Positions 18,618 to 27,411 of a stretch of DNA of 64,000 nt are shown here, in pieces (positions within the stretch are counted from its first letter, which is position 1; every line of letters begins with the position of its first letter). Where the stretch lies: contig CADEFU010000001.1 in the NCBI GenBank assembly GCA_902826695.1, positions 62,001-126,000 of the forward strand, given 5' to 3'. A program made the position numbers and the translations under genes. The notes beneath the pieces were generated by a model. It searched no databases, was not told the DNA's origin, and saw nothing but the letters and a program-made list of their open reading frames with translations. This DNA is from an uncultured Alphaproteobacteria bacterium (GTDB lineage Bacteria; Pseudomonadota; Alphaproteobacteria; Micropepsales; Micropepsaceae).

Positions 18618-21290
18618 ATGTTCGGTAAAATGTCCGCGTTTTCGCGTGAGAATGGCTGTCGTCCGCAGTTGCTTGCCACAGCCGCATTTTTCGCTTCCGT
18701 AACCGCCATATCGGCACAGGCTTGGGCAGATGATGCCGCGCCCCCTCCGCCAGTTGAGGAACCGGCGGCGGCGGCTCAGCCGGTGGGTGACACGCGGCCG
18801 GGTGTGGAAAAGGTTGTTGTGACGGCCACGCGCCGTGAGACACAGCTCTCCAGGACCCCGATCGCCGTGACTGCGGTCAGCGGCGAAGCGCTCGCAGCGG
18901 CGAACATTGAGAACATCGAAGATCTAACGGCCGTCGTTCCGTCGCTGATCGTGACGAACAGCGGTCATCCGTTTTCCTACACGACCCGCATTCGCGGCAT
19001 CGGTACGCAGGGCGACAACCCTGGTTTGGAAGCGGCGGTCGGCACGTTTATCGACGGCGTTTATCGTAACCGTCCGGGCGTCGCTTTCGGCGATCTGGGT
19101 GAGATGGAGCGCGTCGAAGTTCTGCGTGGTCCCCAAGGCACGCTGTTCGGCCGCAACACCTCGGCAGGTATCATCAACATCCTGACGAAGAAACCTTCTT
19201 GGGAAAATGAAGTTTTCGGTGAGGTCGGTCGCGGGTCGTATGATCTGCAGTATGCGCGCGGCGGCTTCAATGCCGTGGTGACGCCGGAGCTGGCGTCGCG
19301 GTTCTACTTCGTGCGCAACGAGCGCGAAGGGTACATTGACGTGAACCCGGGCCGTGGCGATTTCTACGACGGCAACGCGACGAGCTATTGGCTCGGCCGC
19401 GGCCAGGTGCTGTGGCAGCCGAATACGGACATTAGCTTGCGGATCATCGGTGATTACTCCGAGCGCAAGGACGAGTGCTGCTCGGCATCGACGGTATTTG
19501 GCGGCGGATTCGGCCGCGCGCCGACAGGTGCGTTCCCGAATACATCCGCACCTTCCATCATCAATTTTATCGAAGCTGGGCCCGGCAAAGCGACCAGCAA
19601 TCAAGTCGATAACCTAGTCGCGTTTGGTGACAGATCTACCCGAACGAACACGACCGACAAGGGCGTGTCGGGAGAGTTGAACTGGAGTTTTGGCGAGGCG
19701 AAGTTGACCTCGGTCAACTCGTTCCGGCAGTGGAGCAACGACTACGGCCAGGATGCAGACTTCTCAGGCGCGGATATCGTTTACTCGCCCGATGACGGAA
19801 CGAACTACAACGAATTTGAAACGTTTACCCACGAGACGCGGTTGAACGGCGAACTCGGCTGGGTGAACTGGCTCGTCGGCGTCTACTACGCGAACGAGGA
19901 TATCGATCGTCAGCGGAACCTGTTGTTTGGTGCCGATGCTGAAGCGTTTTTGAGCTTGCATCGCGTCGGCGATGTTGCCGGCGCGCTACGCGGCGCTCTG
20001 AACGCGAACTTTGGCCACTCGCTCCTAACGCCGGTTTATACGCCCAATACGGGTGATCTTGATCGCTACCAGCAAAACGCAGAGACATTTGCGGCGTTCA
20101 CCCACAATGTCTTCCACCTGACGAGCGATTTGGACTTTATTCTGGGTGCACGGTGGACCACCGAGACGAAGGAGTTCAGCGCGAGCTATCAGACGAACGG
20201 TCAGGGCGGTTGCGCGTCGGTTGAGGCGGCGTTGGGTCTCGATCCTTCCGCGCAAGCGGCGGCTCTTGCGTTGAGTGACGCGGGGCAGCGATTGGTCGGG
20301 CTCGCTTGTTTGCCATTCACGCGTAGCGCGCTTGATGTATTTACGGCTGCGGCGCCACATCTGCAGGAACGAACAGAAGATGAGTTCTCTGGCGTCGCGA
20401 CGTTGGCCTACCAAATCGATCCGACGCTGAACGCGTATGGTACCTACTCGCGTGGGCACAAGGCTGGCGGGTTCAATCTGGATCGTGTGTTCGCGGATAG
20501 CCAAGGGTCGATCGTGACGCCGGCGACGTTGCCGGGGCCGCAGACGGTTCGCGCACCTGACACGAGCTTCGCCGCCGAACTTGTCGATGCGTACGAGGTG
20601 GGCTTCAAGTATGCGACCGACGACAACACGTTCCGCACGAACATCGCGGTCTACTATCAAGACTTCGAAAACTTCCAGCTGAACACGTTCACGGGTATTT
20701 CGTTCATCGTAACGTCCGTACCGGAAGTGATCAGCAAGGGCGTCGAGCTTGAGGCGTTCTGGACGCCTGTCAGCAATTTCTCGACGACACTCGGCGTGCA
20801 GTATACCGACGCTCGCTACGGCGACGATCTGGGTGCGTTCGTCACGCAGAATCCGACGCTGTTCGCGCTGCCGGATGAGCGTCTGACGCACTCGCCGGAG
20901 TGGACGCTGACCGGTGCGGTCGATTACGAGTTCCCGTTTGTCGATACGCTGAAGGCGCGTGTCCATGTCGATGGGCGCTGGCAGACCGAGATGAACACCG
21001 GATCCAACCTCGATCCGCGCAAGGTTCAGGATGCGTATGGAACGGTCGGCCTCAAGTTCGGCATCTATTCAGAGGATGAGGATGTGGCGCTCGAGTTCTT
21101 TGCGCGCAACTTGTTCGACGAGCATTACATCAACACGGCGGTCGACTCGCCTCTCCAAGGTACGGCGCTCTGCTCGAATGCTCTTTCGGGTAACGTGCAG
21201 TGCCCGGTCGGCTCGAGTGCAACGAGCACGATCGACGCGTTTGTTGGTGAGCCGCGCATGCTTGGCGCGACGCTTAAGCTGCGGCACTAA
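18618..21290 (+). CDS. TonB-dependent outer-membrane receptor
   Basis: An 890-aa receptor for energised uptake of a large substrate across the outer membrane. A signal peptide (about 1-36) is followed by a proline/alanine-rich linker and a TonB-box-like stretch (EKVVVTATRRE). The plug domain contains IRGIGTQGDNP and the VEVLRGPQGTLFGRNTSAGIINI motif. A C-terminal 22-strand barrel ends in an aromatic-poor terminus (ATLKLRH). The barrel belongs to the Sphingomonad/Caulobacter-type receptors often used for plant or sterol-like compounds; the ligand is unknown. It stands alone, with a 223-base upstream space and a strong terminator. Confidence 0.93.
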   Translation: MFGKMSAFSRENGCRPQLLATAAFFASVTAISAQAWADDAAPPPPVEEPAAAAQPVGDTRPGVEKVVVTATRRETQLSRTPIAVTAVSGEALAAANIENIEDLTAVVPSLIVTNSGHPFSYTTRIRGIGTQGDNPGLEAAVGTFIDGVYRNRPGVAFGDLGEMERVEVLRGPQGTLFGRNTSAGIINILTKKPSWENEVFGEVGRGSYDLQYARGGFNAVVTPELASRFYFVRNEREGYIDVNPGRGDFYDGNATSYWLGRGQVLWQPNTDISLRIIGDYSERKDECCSASTVFGGGFGRAPTGAFPNTSAPSIINFIEAGPGKATSNQVDNLVAFGDRSTRTNTTDKGVSGELNWSFGEAKLTSVNSFRQWSNDYGQDADFSGADIVYSPDDGTNYNEFETFTHETRLNGELGWVNWLVGVYYANEDIDRQRNLLFGADAEAFLSLHRVGDVAGALRGALNANFGHSLLTPVYTPNTGDLDRYQQNAETFAAFTHNVFHLTSDLDFILGARWTTETKEFSASYQTNGQGGCASVEAALGLDPSAQAAALALSDAGQRLVGLACLPFTRSALDVFTAAAPHLQERTEDEFSGVATLAYQIDPTLNAYGTYSRGHKAGGFNLDRVFADSQGSIVTPATLPGPQTVRAPDTSFAAELVDAYEVGFKYATDDNTFRTNIAVYYQDFENFQLNTFTGISFIVTSVPEVISKGVELEAFWTPVSNFSTTLGVQYTDARYGDDLGAFVTQNPTLFALPDERLTHSPEWTLTGAVDYEFPFVDTLKARVHVDGRWQTEMNTGSNLDPRKVQDAYGTVGLKFGIYSEDEDVALEFFARNLFDEHYINTAVDSPLQGTALCSNALSGNVQCPVGSSATSTIDAFVGEPRMLGATLKLRH

Positions 21291-21316
21291 GTTCGCCGCA
21301 ATGGTCTGAACGAAGA

Positions 21317-21350
21317 GCGCCGGGTGTTTCCACCCGGCGCTTTTTCTTTT
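21317..21350 (+). terminator. Rho-independent terminator of the TonB receptor gene
   Basis: GCGCCGGGTG (21317-21326) pairs perfectly with CACCCGGCGC (21331-21340) around a TTTC loop. The T-rich run TTTTTCTTTT follows directly. It lies 27 bases after the receptor stop on the plus strand. The minus strand lacks a T-run, so it does not serve the convergent gene. Confidence 0.93.
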
Positions 21351-21369
21351 GTGCTTTGCGCGTTCGCTG

Positions 21370-21873
21370 TTACCAGCGGCCGCGGCCAATGTAGCGCACG
21401 TCGAGGACGCGGCCGGTGTAGGCGTTGATACGGAGCGCCACCGGCTCACCGCGACGGTTGTATCCGAAGGCGCGGTAGTCGAAGCCATACCGGTTGCCGT
21501 AGCCGTAGCTCGAGCGGGATTTCTTCACCTTGCGTACGCCGTAGAAACCCTGCTGGGCCAGGCGATGCGACAGTTGCTGAAAGTTCAGCGGCCGTTGATG
21601 GCGATACTGGTCGTAGCCGTTGTAGCGCCAGTCGCGTTCCCACCTGTCGAAGCTGCCGTCGTGGCGGTCGAAATCGAAGTCGCGGAAGCGGCCGTCGCGC
21701 GGACCACGATTGCCCTGGTCGTAGCCGTTGTTGTTGTGCGGGCCGTTGGAATATTGATCGGAATAGCCGCCGCCTTGATAAGGATAATCGTCGTTTTGGT
21801 CGGCGAGGGCCGGTGTTGCTGCGGCAAAGGCCAGTGCCAAAACGGTTGCAGCGGTGGTCACAAACGTGCGCAT
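21370..21873 (-). CDS. Exported glycine/aspartate/tyrosine-rich protein with PepSY-like C-terminus
   Basis: A 167-aa secreted protein. A Sec signal peptide (about residues 1-24, ending AAATPALA) is followed by a long low-complexity region rich in Y, N, G, D, Q and R. The C-terminal roughly 50 residues (RGEPVALRINAYTGRVLDVRYIG) look like the end of a PepSY/YpeB-type domain. I chose ATG 21873 because GGAG lies 8 bases before it; another ATG is at 21888. It is divergent from the PepSY gene at 22003, and the two may share regulation with the two-component system. Function unknown. Confidence 0.7.
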   Translation of the reverse strand: MRTFVTTAATVLALAFAAATPALADQNDDYPYQGGGYSDQYSNGPHNNNGYDQGNRGPRDGRFRDFDFDRHDGSFDRWERDWRYNGYDQYRHQRPLNFQQLSHRLAQQGFYGVRKVKKSRSSYGYGNRYGFDYRAFGYNRRGEPVALRINAYTGRVLDVRYIGRGRW

Positions 21874-22002
21874 TCGAATGAGCTCCATGATGTAAAGGGG
21901 TGGTTACCAACCCTTGAGGCGCATATTGCCGGGCCCTCCCTGAATGTGGTCTGGATGGCGCATTCATGCTGGGTTCAGTGAGCGGTACCTATCAATACGG
22001 GC

Positions 22003-22362
22003 ATGCGTAACATCGTGCGTCCACTTCTGTTTGCAGCCCTTGTGGCAGCCTCGGCCCTCCCGGCCGCGGCTGATCCGCAGAGGGCGAGCGCGCGCGATTC
22101 GGCCGGTGTCGTGCTTATGGCGCAGGATGGCGGGCGTTTTCGTGGGCGCGGCCCGGGTGACGCCGAGCCTCGGCTGCTGCCGCTGGAAGCTGTGCTGGCG
22201 AACGTATCGCGCCAGTTTCCGGGGCACCACCTTGGCGTCGATGGGCCGTTTCGGCGCGACGGGCGGTGGATTTACCGGATTAAGTGGCTGACCCCGGATG
22301 GGCGGGTGCTTATCGTGTTTGCCGACGCCCAGACCGGCCAGGTGCTAGGTTCTCGCGGCTAA
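22003..22362 (+). CDS. PepSY-domain exported protein
   Basis: A 119-aa secreted or periplasmic protein with a signal peptide (about 1-22). A single PepSY domain covers about 60-119, ending GRVLIVFADAQTGQVLGSRG. PepSY domains are thought to inhibit proteases or sense the envelope. It lies 15 bases before the response regulator gene and is transcribed with it, an arrangement common for PhoP/PhoQ-like systems, so it may modulate the sensor kinase. Confidence 0.82.
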   Translation: MRNIVRPLLFAALVAASALPAAADPQRASARDSAGVVLMAQDGGRFRGRGPGDAEPRLLPLEAVLANVSRQFPGHHLGVDGPFRRDGRWIYRIKWLTPDGRVLIVFADAQTGQVLGSRG

Positions 22363-22377
22363 CGGATATTTGAAGCG

Positions 22378-23067
22378 ATGCGTATTCTTGTTGTCGAAGA
22401 CGATCCCGACTTGCAGCGCCTGCTCGCAGGCGCGTTGCGCGACCAGGGCTATGTGGTCGATACCGCCGGCGACGGCGAAGAGGGCCACCATCTCGGCGAT
22501 ACGGAACCATACGACGCGGTGATTCTCGATCTTGGCCTGCCGGAGATGGACGGGCTCACCGTGCTTGAGAAGTGGCGCAAGGCGGGGCGGTCGATGCCTG
22601 TGCTTATTCTCACAGCGCGAGACCGCTGGGCCGATAAGGTTGCCGGTCTCGATGCCGGTGCCGACGACTACGTCGCAAAGCCGTTCTACACCGAGGAAGT
22701 ACTCGCGCGGGTGCGCACGCTGTTGCGCCGCGGTGCGGGGTTGTCGTCGTCGGACATCGAGTGCGGGTCATTGCGCATCGACACGCGGGCCGCGCGGGTG
22801 ACAGTGCAGGGCAATCCGATCAAACTCACCTCACTTGAGTATCGGCTGCTTGCCTATCTTGGCCATCACAAGGGCCGGGTCGTGTCGCGCGGGGAACTGG
22901 TGGAGCATCTCTACGACCAGGATTTCGACCGCGATTCGAACACGATCGAGGTGTTCGTGGGGCGGTTGCGTAAGAAACTGGGCGTGAACGTCATTCATAC
23001 GATGCGCGGTCTCGGCTATAAGCTCGACGAAGGAGCTGCCGACGCCGACGCTGATGCTGCGCACTAA
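22378..23067 (+). CDS. OmpR/PhoP-family response regulator
   Basis: A 229-aa regulator with a receiver domain and a winged-helix DNA-binding domain. Acidic residues D8/D9 and the phosphorylation site D51 (VILDLGLPEMDG) are present, with K in the DDYVAKPF motif. The C-terminal winged helix has LTSLEYRLL and the recognition region RDSNTIEVFVGRLRKKL. It overlaps the kinase gene by 14 bases, so they are cognate. Subfamily features (SNTIEV..GRLRKK) match PhoP/QseB regulators that often respond to cations or envelope stress. Confidence 0.93.
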   Translation: MRILVVEDDPDLQRLLAGALRDQGYVVDTAGDGEEGHHLGDTEPYDAVILDLGLPEMDGLTVLEKWRKAGRSMPVLILTARDRWADKVAGLDAGADDYVAKPFYTEEVLARVRTLLRRGAGLSSSDIECGSLRIDTRAARVTVQGNPIKLTSLEYRLLAYLGHHKGRVVSRGELVEHLYDQDFDRDSNTIEVFVGRLRKKLGVNVIHTMRGLGYKLDEGAADADADAAH

Positions 23068-24448
23068 CTCACTCGCTTTTCGCCTCGGCGCCCTTGCGGC
23101 GATTTGGAGCGTATTCGGCCTTCTCGCTGGCATTTTGGTCTTGTCACGGGTGTTCCGCGATTCTGCAGAGCGCAGTTTTGACAACCGTCTGGCCGCCGAT
23201 CTCGAAAGTGTTATCGCGGTGACGGACCTCGACTGCAAGGGCACCATTGTGATGCCGCGGCCGCTGGTGGCCGAGCGATACGTCAATCCGTTCTCGGGTT
23301 GGTACTTTCAGGTCAGCTCCACGACAACGCCGTACAAGGTGCTCGCGAACTCGCGCTCACTCTGGGATCAGTCGCTCAAACTCGATCCGGTTGCGACGAG
23401 CGCCTTGCGCATGGGGTATGTCACAGGGCCAAAGCAACAGCAGCTGCGCTATGTCGAGCGGGTTGTGTCGTTTCCGGCCGCCGACGAAACCGATGAGGGG
23501 CAGAAGTGCGTCGGTCAAGACACAAAGGTTCGCATTATGGTTGCGGCCGATATGAAAGATGTCGAAGCGGAAGTCGCGAGTTTCAACAGCACCCTGTTCT
23601 GGTCGATCGTTATCTTGGGTGCGGGGTTGATTGGCGCGATGGTGCTTCAGGTGCGCTGGGGCCTGGCGCCGCTGGACCGGGTATCGCAATCGCTTACCGC
23701 CATTCGCGAGGGCCGGGCCGACAAGCTTGAGGGACCATTCCCCACCGAGATTCAGCCGTTGGCGGACGAGCTGAATGCGCTGGTTTCGCATAACGCCGAA
23801 GTGGTCTCGCGAGCACGGACGCATGTCGCCAATCTTGCGCACTTCTTGAAGACGCCGCTTAGCGTGATTGCGAACGAGGTGCAGGGTCAATCGGGGCCGC
23901 TTGCCGAGACTGTGGCGCGGCAGGTTCAAACGATGCGCCGGCAGGTCGATCATTACCTTGCGCGGGCGCGCACCGTGGCTTCGGCAAAGGTGATTGGGGC
24001 GCGGGCGGAAGCTGCGCCCGTGATTGGCGATCTCACGCGGGCTCTGTCGAAGATCTATACGTCGCGCGGGATACATATTGAGAAGCAGTGCCCAGAGGGT
24101 CTGAGCTTCCGCGGTGACCGATCCGATTTTGAAGAGATGGTGGGCAATCTACTCGACAACGCCTGCAAGTGGGCCGACAGCGATGTGTCGGTGACAGTGT
24201 CGGCGGGCCGTCCGGGGCGGTTGTCGGTGGTGGTGACCGACGATGGGCCCGGCCTCAACGACGAGCAGAAGCGCCGTGTCATCGAACGGGGCGAGCGGCT
24301 TGACGAGTCGAAGCCGGGGTCTGGTCTTGGGCTTGGGATCGTGAAGGAGATCGCTTCGCTTTATGGTGGGCAGCTAACACTCGGGCGATCGGAAGCAGGC
24401 GGGCTTTCCGCAGAACTCGACTTACCGGCTGTCGAACGGACGGCCTAA
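23054..24448 (+). CDS. PhoQ-like sensor histidine kinase
   Basis: A 464-aa inner-membrane kinase. Membrane segments at about 9-31 and 181-200 enclose a roughly 150-residue periplasmic sensor. A HAMP-like linker precedes H263 in LAHFLKTPLS, the H-box variant typical of PhoQ-type kinases. The ATPase domain shows the N-box (MVGNLLDNACKWA), G1 (DDGPGL) and G2 (GSGLGLGIVKEI). It should phosphorylate the regulator at 22378. Its stop shares two bases with that of the convergent XRE-like gene (CTAA at 24445-24448). Confidence 0.92.
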   Translation: MLRTNSLAFRLGALAAIWSVFGLLAGILVLSRVFRDSAERSFDNRLAADLESVIAVTDLDCKGTIVMPRPLVAERYVNPFSGWYFQVSSTTTPYKVLANSRSLWDQSLKLDPVATSALRMGYVTGPKQQQLRYVERVVSFPAADETDEGQKCVGQDTKVRIMVAADMKDVEAEVASFNSTLFWSIVILGAGLIGAMVLQVRWGLAPLDRVSQSLTAIREGRADKLEGPFPTEIQPLADELNALVSHNAEVVSRARTHVANLAHFLKTPLSVIANEVQGQSGPLAETVARQVQTMRRQVDHYLARARTVASAKVIGARAEAAPVIGDLTRALSKIYTSRGIHIEKQCPEGLSFRGDRSDFEEMVGNLLDNACKWADSDVSVTVSAGRPGRLSVVVTDDGPGLNDEQKRRVIERGERLDESKPGSGLGLGIVKEIASLYGGQLTLGRSEAGGLSAELDLPAVERTA

Positions 24449-24708
24449 GAGGCCTCGCGTGCCTGCTCCTCTGCCGCAGCTTTTCTTTTGCGGCGGCGTT
24501 CAGCCTCAGGGCCGTGATAGTCCTTGATGCCTTGCATGATGGCGTAGCACGCCAAGCGTACGAAGCGCGGTATCTTCACGGGGTCGCCATCGCGCTTACC
24601 CGTTTCATAGTACTGAACGACTCTGCGCTTGAGGCCCAATGCGTCTGCCGCAGCCTTTTGCGACAGGTCTAGGCTTTTGCGCCAACGCTTAAACTCATGC
24701 CCCTTCAT
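24445..24708 (-). CDS. Small XRE-like helix-turn-helix regulator
   Basis: An 87-aa protein with an N-terminal HTH (FKRWRKSLDLSQKAAADALG, then a recognition helix around RRVVQYYETGKRD). A short helical region follows, then a lysine/arginine/glutamate-rich tail. The frame is open upstream to 24828, but ATG 24708 is the sensible start because the HTH begins right after it. A likely single-gene DNA-binding regulator; partner and target unknown. Inverted sequence arms lie upstream (see the next entry). Confidence 0.75.
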   Translation of the reverse strand: MKGHEFKRWRKSLDLSQKAAADALGLKRRVVQYYETGKRDGDPVKIPRFVRLACYAIMQGIKDYHGPEAERRRKRKAAAEEQAREAS

Positions 24709-25017
24709 TTCGGGGACGCCCTTCTTACCGGTTCTTATGACAGTGTAAGCAGTCAGTGCACGGACAATAACACCATTCTGCGGCACGTCACTACTGTCAC
24801 TAAGTCGGGTTAACCGCGTTACGCGCACATGGTGCGCCGTCGCGGCGTGTCGCGCTTGGGGGCGGTTTGGTGCGCAGATTCGGCGGTGTGCGCCCGGTTA
24901 CAAACGGCCGAAAGCGGGCGTTGCAGGGGGAGGGGCAAACGCCTAAATTTGCGACTCAGTTGGGGCAGGGTCGCGTGTTGCGACCGCTGCCTCTTTGCCT
25001 AACGATAGGGGCTTCTC
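24709..25017. promoter_or_regulatory. Divergent control region between the XRE-like gene and the FecR-type gene
   Basis: A 309-base gene-free space. TTATGACAG (24735-24743) and CTGTCACTAA (24794-24803) form a near-inverted pair with a one-base difference. They lie upstream of the XRE-like gene and could be autoregulatory sites. Close to the FecR gene, GGTCGC (24969-24974) and GCGACC (24980-24985) pair around GTGTT. GCAG (24965-24968) and CTGC (24987-24990) extend the stem with one bulge. A weak pyrimidine run follows, so this may be a leader hairpin or attenuator. Confidence 0.35.
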
Positions 25018-25716
25018 ATGCGCGTGTTGGTTGCGGCGTCAATACTCTCGGTAGCGGCCGGCATGGCTTCCGCGGCTCTTGCTGAGAACGTCGGCTCGGC
25101 GACGCGGGTGCAGCGCTACGCCTATCAGACGATGCCTCAAGCGGGCAGAGGCCCGCTCTATCGGCTTGACCCAGTGGTTCGGAACGCCCGGCTCGATACG
25201 GTGCCGTCAGGAGCCCTGGAAGTCACGTTCACGGACGGTAGCCGGTTGACCCTTGGTTCGGCGTCTTCGGTGGTCGTGGACAACTACGTGTTTGGCGGTG
25301 GCCAGGGTACGGGCGCGCAGACACTCAAGATGACGCGCGGGCTGTTCCGGTTTGTTTCGGGCTCGATGCCCAAGGATCAGGTCAGGCTGCAAACGCCGTC
25401 GGTGACGATTGGCATTCGCGGTACGTCGGTCAAGATCAAGACCGATGAGAAGGGGATCGGGACCATCTTTTTCGAGCACGGCCAAGGCTACATCGACAAC
25501 GGTCAGGGTCAGACCGTGCAGATGGGCGAAGGTGACATGGTGAAAATCGGTCCCAATGGCACGATCGGCACCCCGGAGAACAAGGACTGGAGTGCCGGCG
25601 ACGAGGCTGTGGATCATGGGCTCAACCCGTTTGGTCAGCAAAACCACGGCCCGAACGGCGGGACCGGCGGCGGCGATGGCGCCGGCTCTTCGGGCGGCGG
25701 CAGCAACAACGACTAA
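25018..25716 (+). CDS. Exported FecR-domain protein
   Basis: A 232-aa protein with a signal peptide (about 1-22, ending ASAALA) and a FecR domain. The core appears as LEVTFTDGSRLTLGSASSVVV followed by LFRFVSGSMP and VTIGIRGTSVKI. The last roughly 30 residues are glycine/serine/asparagine-rich and probably disordered. This is the periplasmic FecR-only form often found beside surface or adhesin-like systems, not the membrane sigma-regulator form. There is no sigma factor next to it. The role of such stand-alone copies is unclear. Confidence 0.85.
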   Translation: MRVLVAASILSVAAGMASAALAENVGSATRVQRYAYQTMPQAGRGPLYRLDPVVRNARLDTVPSGALEVTFTDGSRLTLGSASSVVVDNYVFGGGQGTGAQTLKMTRGLFRFVSGSMPKDQVRLQTPSVTIGIRGTSVKIKTDEKGIGTIFFEHGQGYIDNGQGQTVQMGEGDMVKIGPNGTIGTPENKDWSAGDEAVDHGLNPFGQQNHGPNGGTGGGDGAGSSGGGSNND

Positions 25717-25887
25717 ACTGCGATTAGCGTCGCGCGGGTGGCGTCGGGCACCGCTCGCGCGGCACGGGATAATCGAGGCACTGTGATTTAGACGGCTGGC
25801 GGGCTGGGGCGGGGTGCCTCATAATTCGAAGATCGTAAACCCCCAAGAGCCCGGCCGCGTAATTGGCGTGGGGCTTTGCTTTGCAGA

Positions 25888-27291
25888 ATGCAGCTGCCCA
25901 CCAAAGAGCATGAGCTGAAGCGTTTGCTGGCGACATTGCCGTCCGACAAGGCACTGACCTTGGCGGCGGCGGTGGAGCGCGGGCGTTTGGCCGGCGATCG
26001 CACGCTGCCGATCGACATGATCTTGGACGGGTTGCGGCCAACGCTGAGACGCGCGCAGGCCAAGCGCGTGCCGACTGCGCAGCGATTGTTCTGCGAACCG
26101 ATTGCCGATTTTCTGGTCGACGATCCGCGCGAGTACAAGCAGCCGGGGCGGATTGCACGTTCGACCGTGCGGGCGCTGTGGCGGTGGCTGAAAGATACGC
26201 TGCGCGTCGGGCTTGCTGAGATCGAGACACAGGTTTCGCGCGCGGTTTTTTCGCGCGATCAACGGCAAATGACCGATGCAGTGCATCGTTTGCAATCAGA
26301 GTTGCTGACGGCAATTAAGGCTGCACTCGATCGTGCGGCGCCGGGTAGCACAGAGCGGCGTATGCTGGTCGCAAAGTTCGGTAGCGAAGAGGCGCTCGCC
26401 GATTTGGAGGAGATCGCCTCGCTGATGCAGGGCGCGAACGACCTTGCGCCGCTGCGCGGGTTGTTGCCGAAGCGCATCGACACCTTGACGGAGCAGCACA
26501 CGACATTCGTGCGCGATATCTACGATCAACTCTCCGCGCGGAAGTCGGACTTGAGCCCTTATGTGGGGTTGCTCGTGCTCGCGCGGTTGAAGCGGCCGTG
26601 GGAGGCGTTGCGGCTTGCGGGGATCGTGTCGCGGCGGACGAACGACGCACTGTTCAGCGCTTCGGATATGGGGATCGTCGGCGACGTGTTGCTTGCCGAC
26701 ATGGAGAATCTTGCTCTCGATATTGCCTCGGTGCGGCCCGACAGCATCGATCCGGACGTGCTGCTGACCAAGCTCGACCGCTTTGTGCAGATGTCGGGCG
26801 GGCTCGTGCGCGAGATTGGCGTGAAGCGCGAAGGTAAATGGGGGCAGCGGCTGATCAAGATCCGCCAGCTTGCGTCGGATGCGATGGATACGCTTGTTGT
26901 TCGTGCTCCGCGGGAGATTACAGCGGCGTTGCCGGTGCAACGGCTTGGCGCGTTCGGTGGGCGCGGGCCGCGCCGGCCGGACTTGTCGCGCGATCCCGAC
27001 CCTGTGCGGGTTGAGCGCGCGCTGACGTGGGGCAGGCTGCTGGCCGGCTCAACGCCTTATGCCGGTGGTGGCGCTTTCTATGCGGCGCACAAGGACGCGT
27101 TCGAAGAAGTGTCACAGTTTTTGCGAGCCTATGCCGAAAGCATGATGACCGAGTTGAAGGCGATCGAGTTCGACAAGCGGCCGCGTGCGCAAGCCTATCA
27201 AGCGCATGCCGAAGCCTTGTCGGATGTGATCTTGGGGCTCGAAGAAACGGAGCAAATTCGGCGCCGTGCAGCGAGCGCGGTGCCGCGCTAA
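25888..27291 (+). CDS. Conserved protein of unknown function, paralogue of the gene at 1061
   Basis: A 467-aa soluble, mostly helical protein, paralogous along its length to the 456-aa protein at 1061-2431. Shared stretches include MILDGLRP, PTAQRLFCEP, DFLVDD and KQPGRIAR in the first 100 residues, and YVGLLVLARLKRPWEALRL in the middle. I chose ATG 25888, which aligns with the start of the paralogue; a TTG lies 12 bases upstream. There are no recognised catalytic motifs. The N-terminal 100 residues are the best conserved, so they probably carry the function. Confidence 0.8.
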   Translation: MQLPTKEHELKRLLATLPSDKALTLAAAVERGRLAGDRTLPIDMILDGLRPTLRRAQAKRVPTAQRLFCEPIADFLVDDPREYKQPGRIARSTVRALWRWLKDTLRVGLAEIETQVSRAVFSRDQRQMTDAVHRLQSELLTAIKAALDRAAPGSTERRMLVAKFGSEEALADLEEIASLMQGANDLAPLRGLLPKRIDTLTEQHTTFVRDIYDQLSARKSDLSPYVGLLVLARLKRPWEALRLAGIVSRRTNDALFSASDMGIVGDVLLADMENLALDIASVRPDSIDPDVLLTKLDRFVQMSGGLVREIGVKREGKWGQRLIKIRQLASDAMDTLVVRAPREITAALPVQRLGAFGGRGPRRPDLSRDPDPVRVERALTWGRLLAGSTPYAGGGAFYAAHKDAFEEVSQFLRAYAESMMTELKAIEFDKRPRAQAYQAHAEALSDVILGLEETEQIRRRAASAVPR

Positions 27292-27411
27292 GCCGCTTAC
27301 AAATCGGCACGTTGTCTTTGATCTGAAATTTGTGCGTGGCGCCCGGTAACGACTTCGGCGCGCGAGACGATCATTGTTGTACTCCTTTGATTGATTCGTT
27401 CGGAGGGGAAC

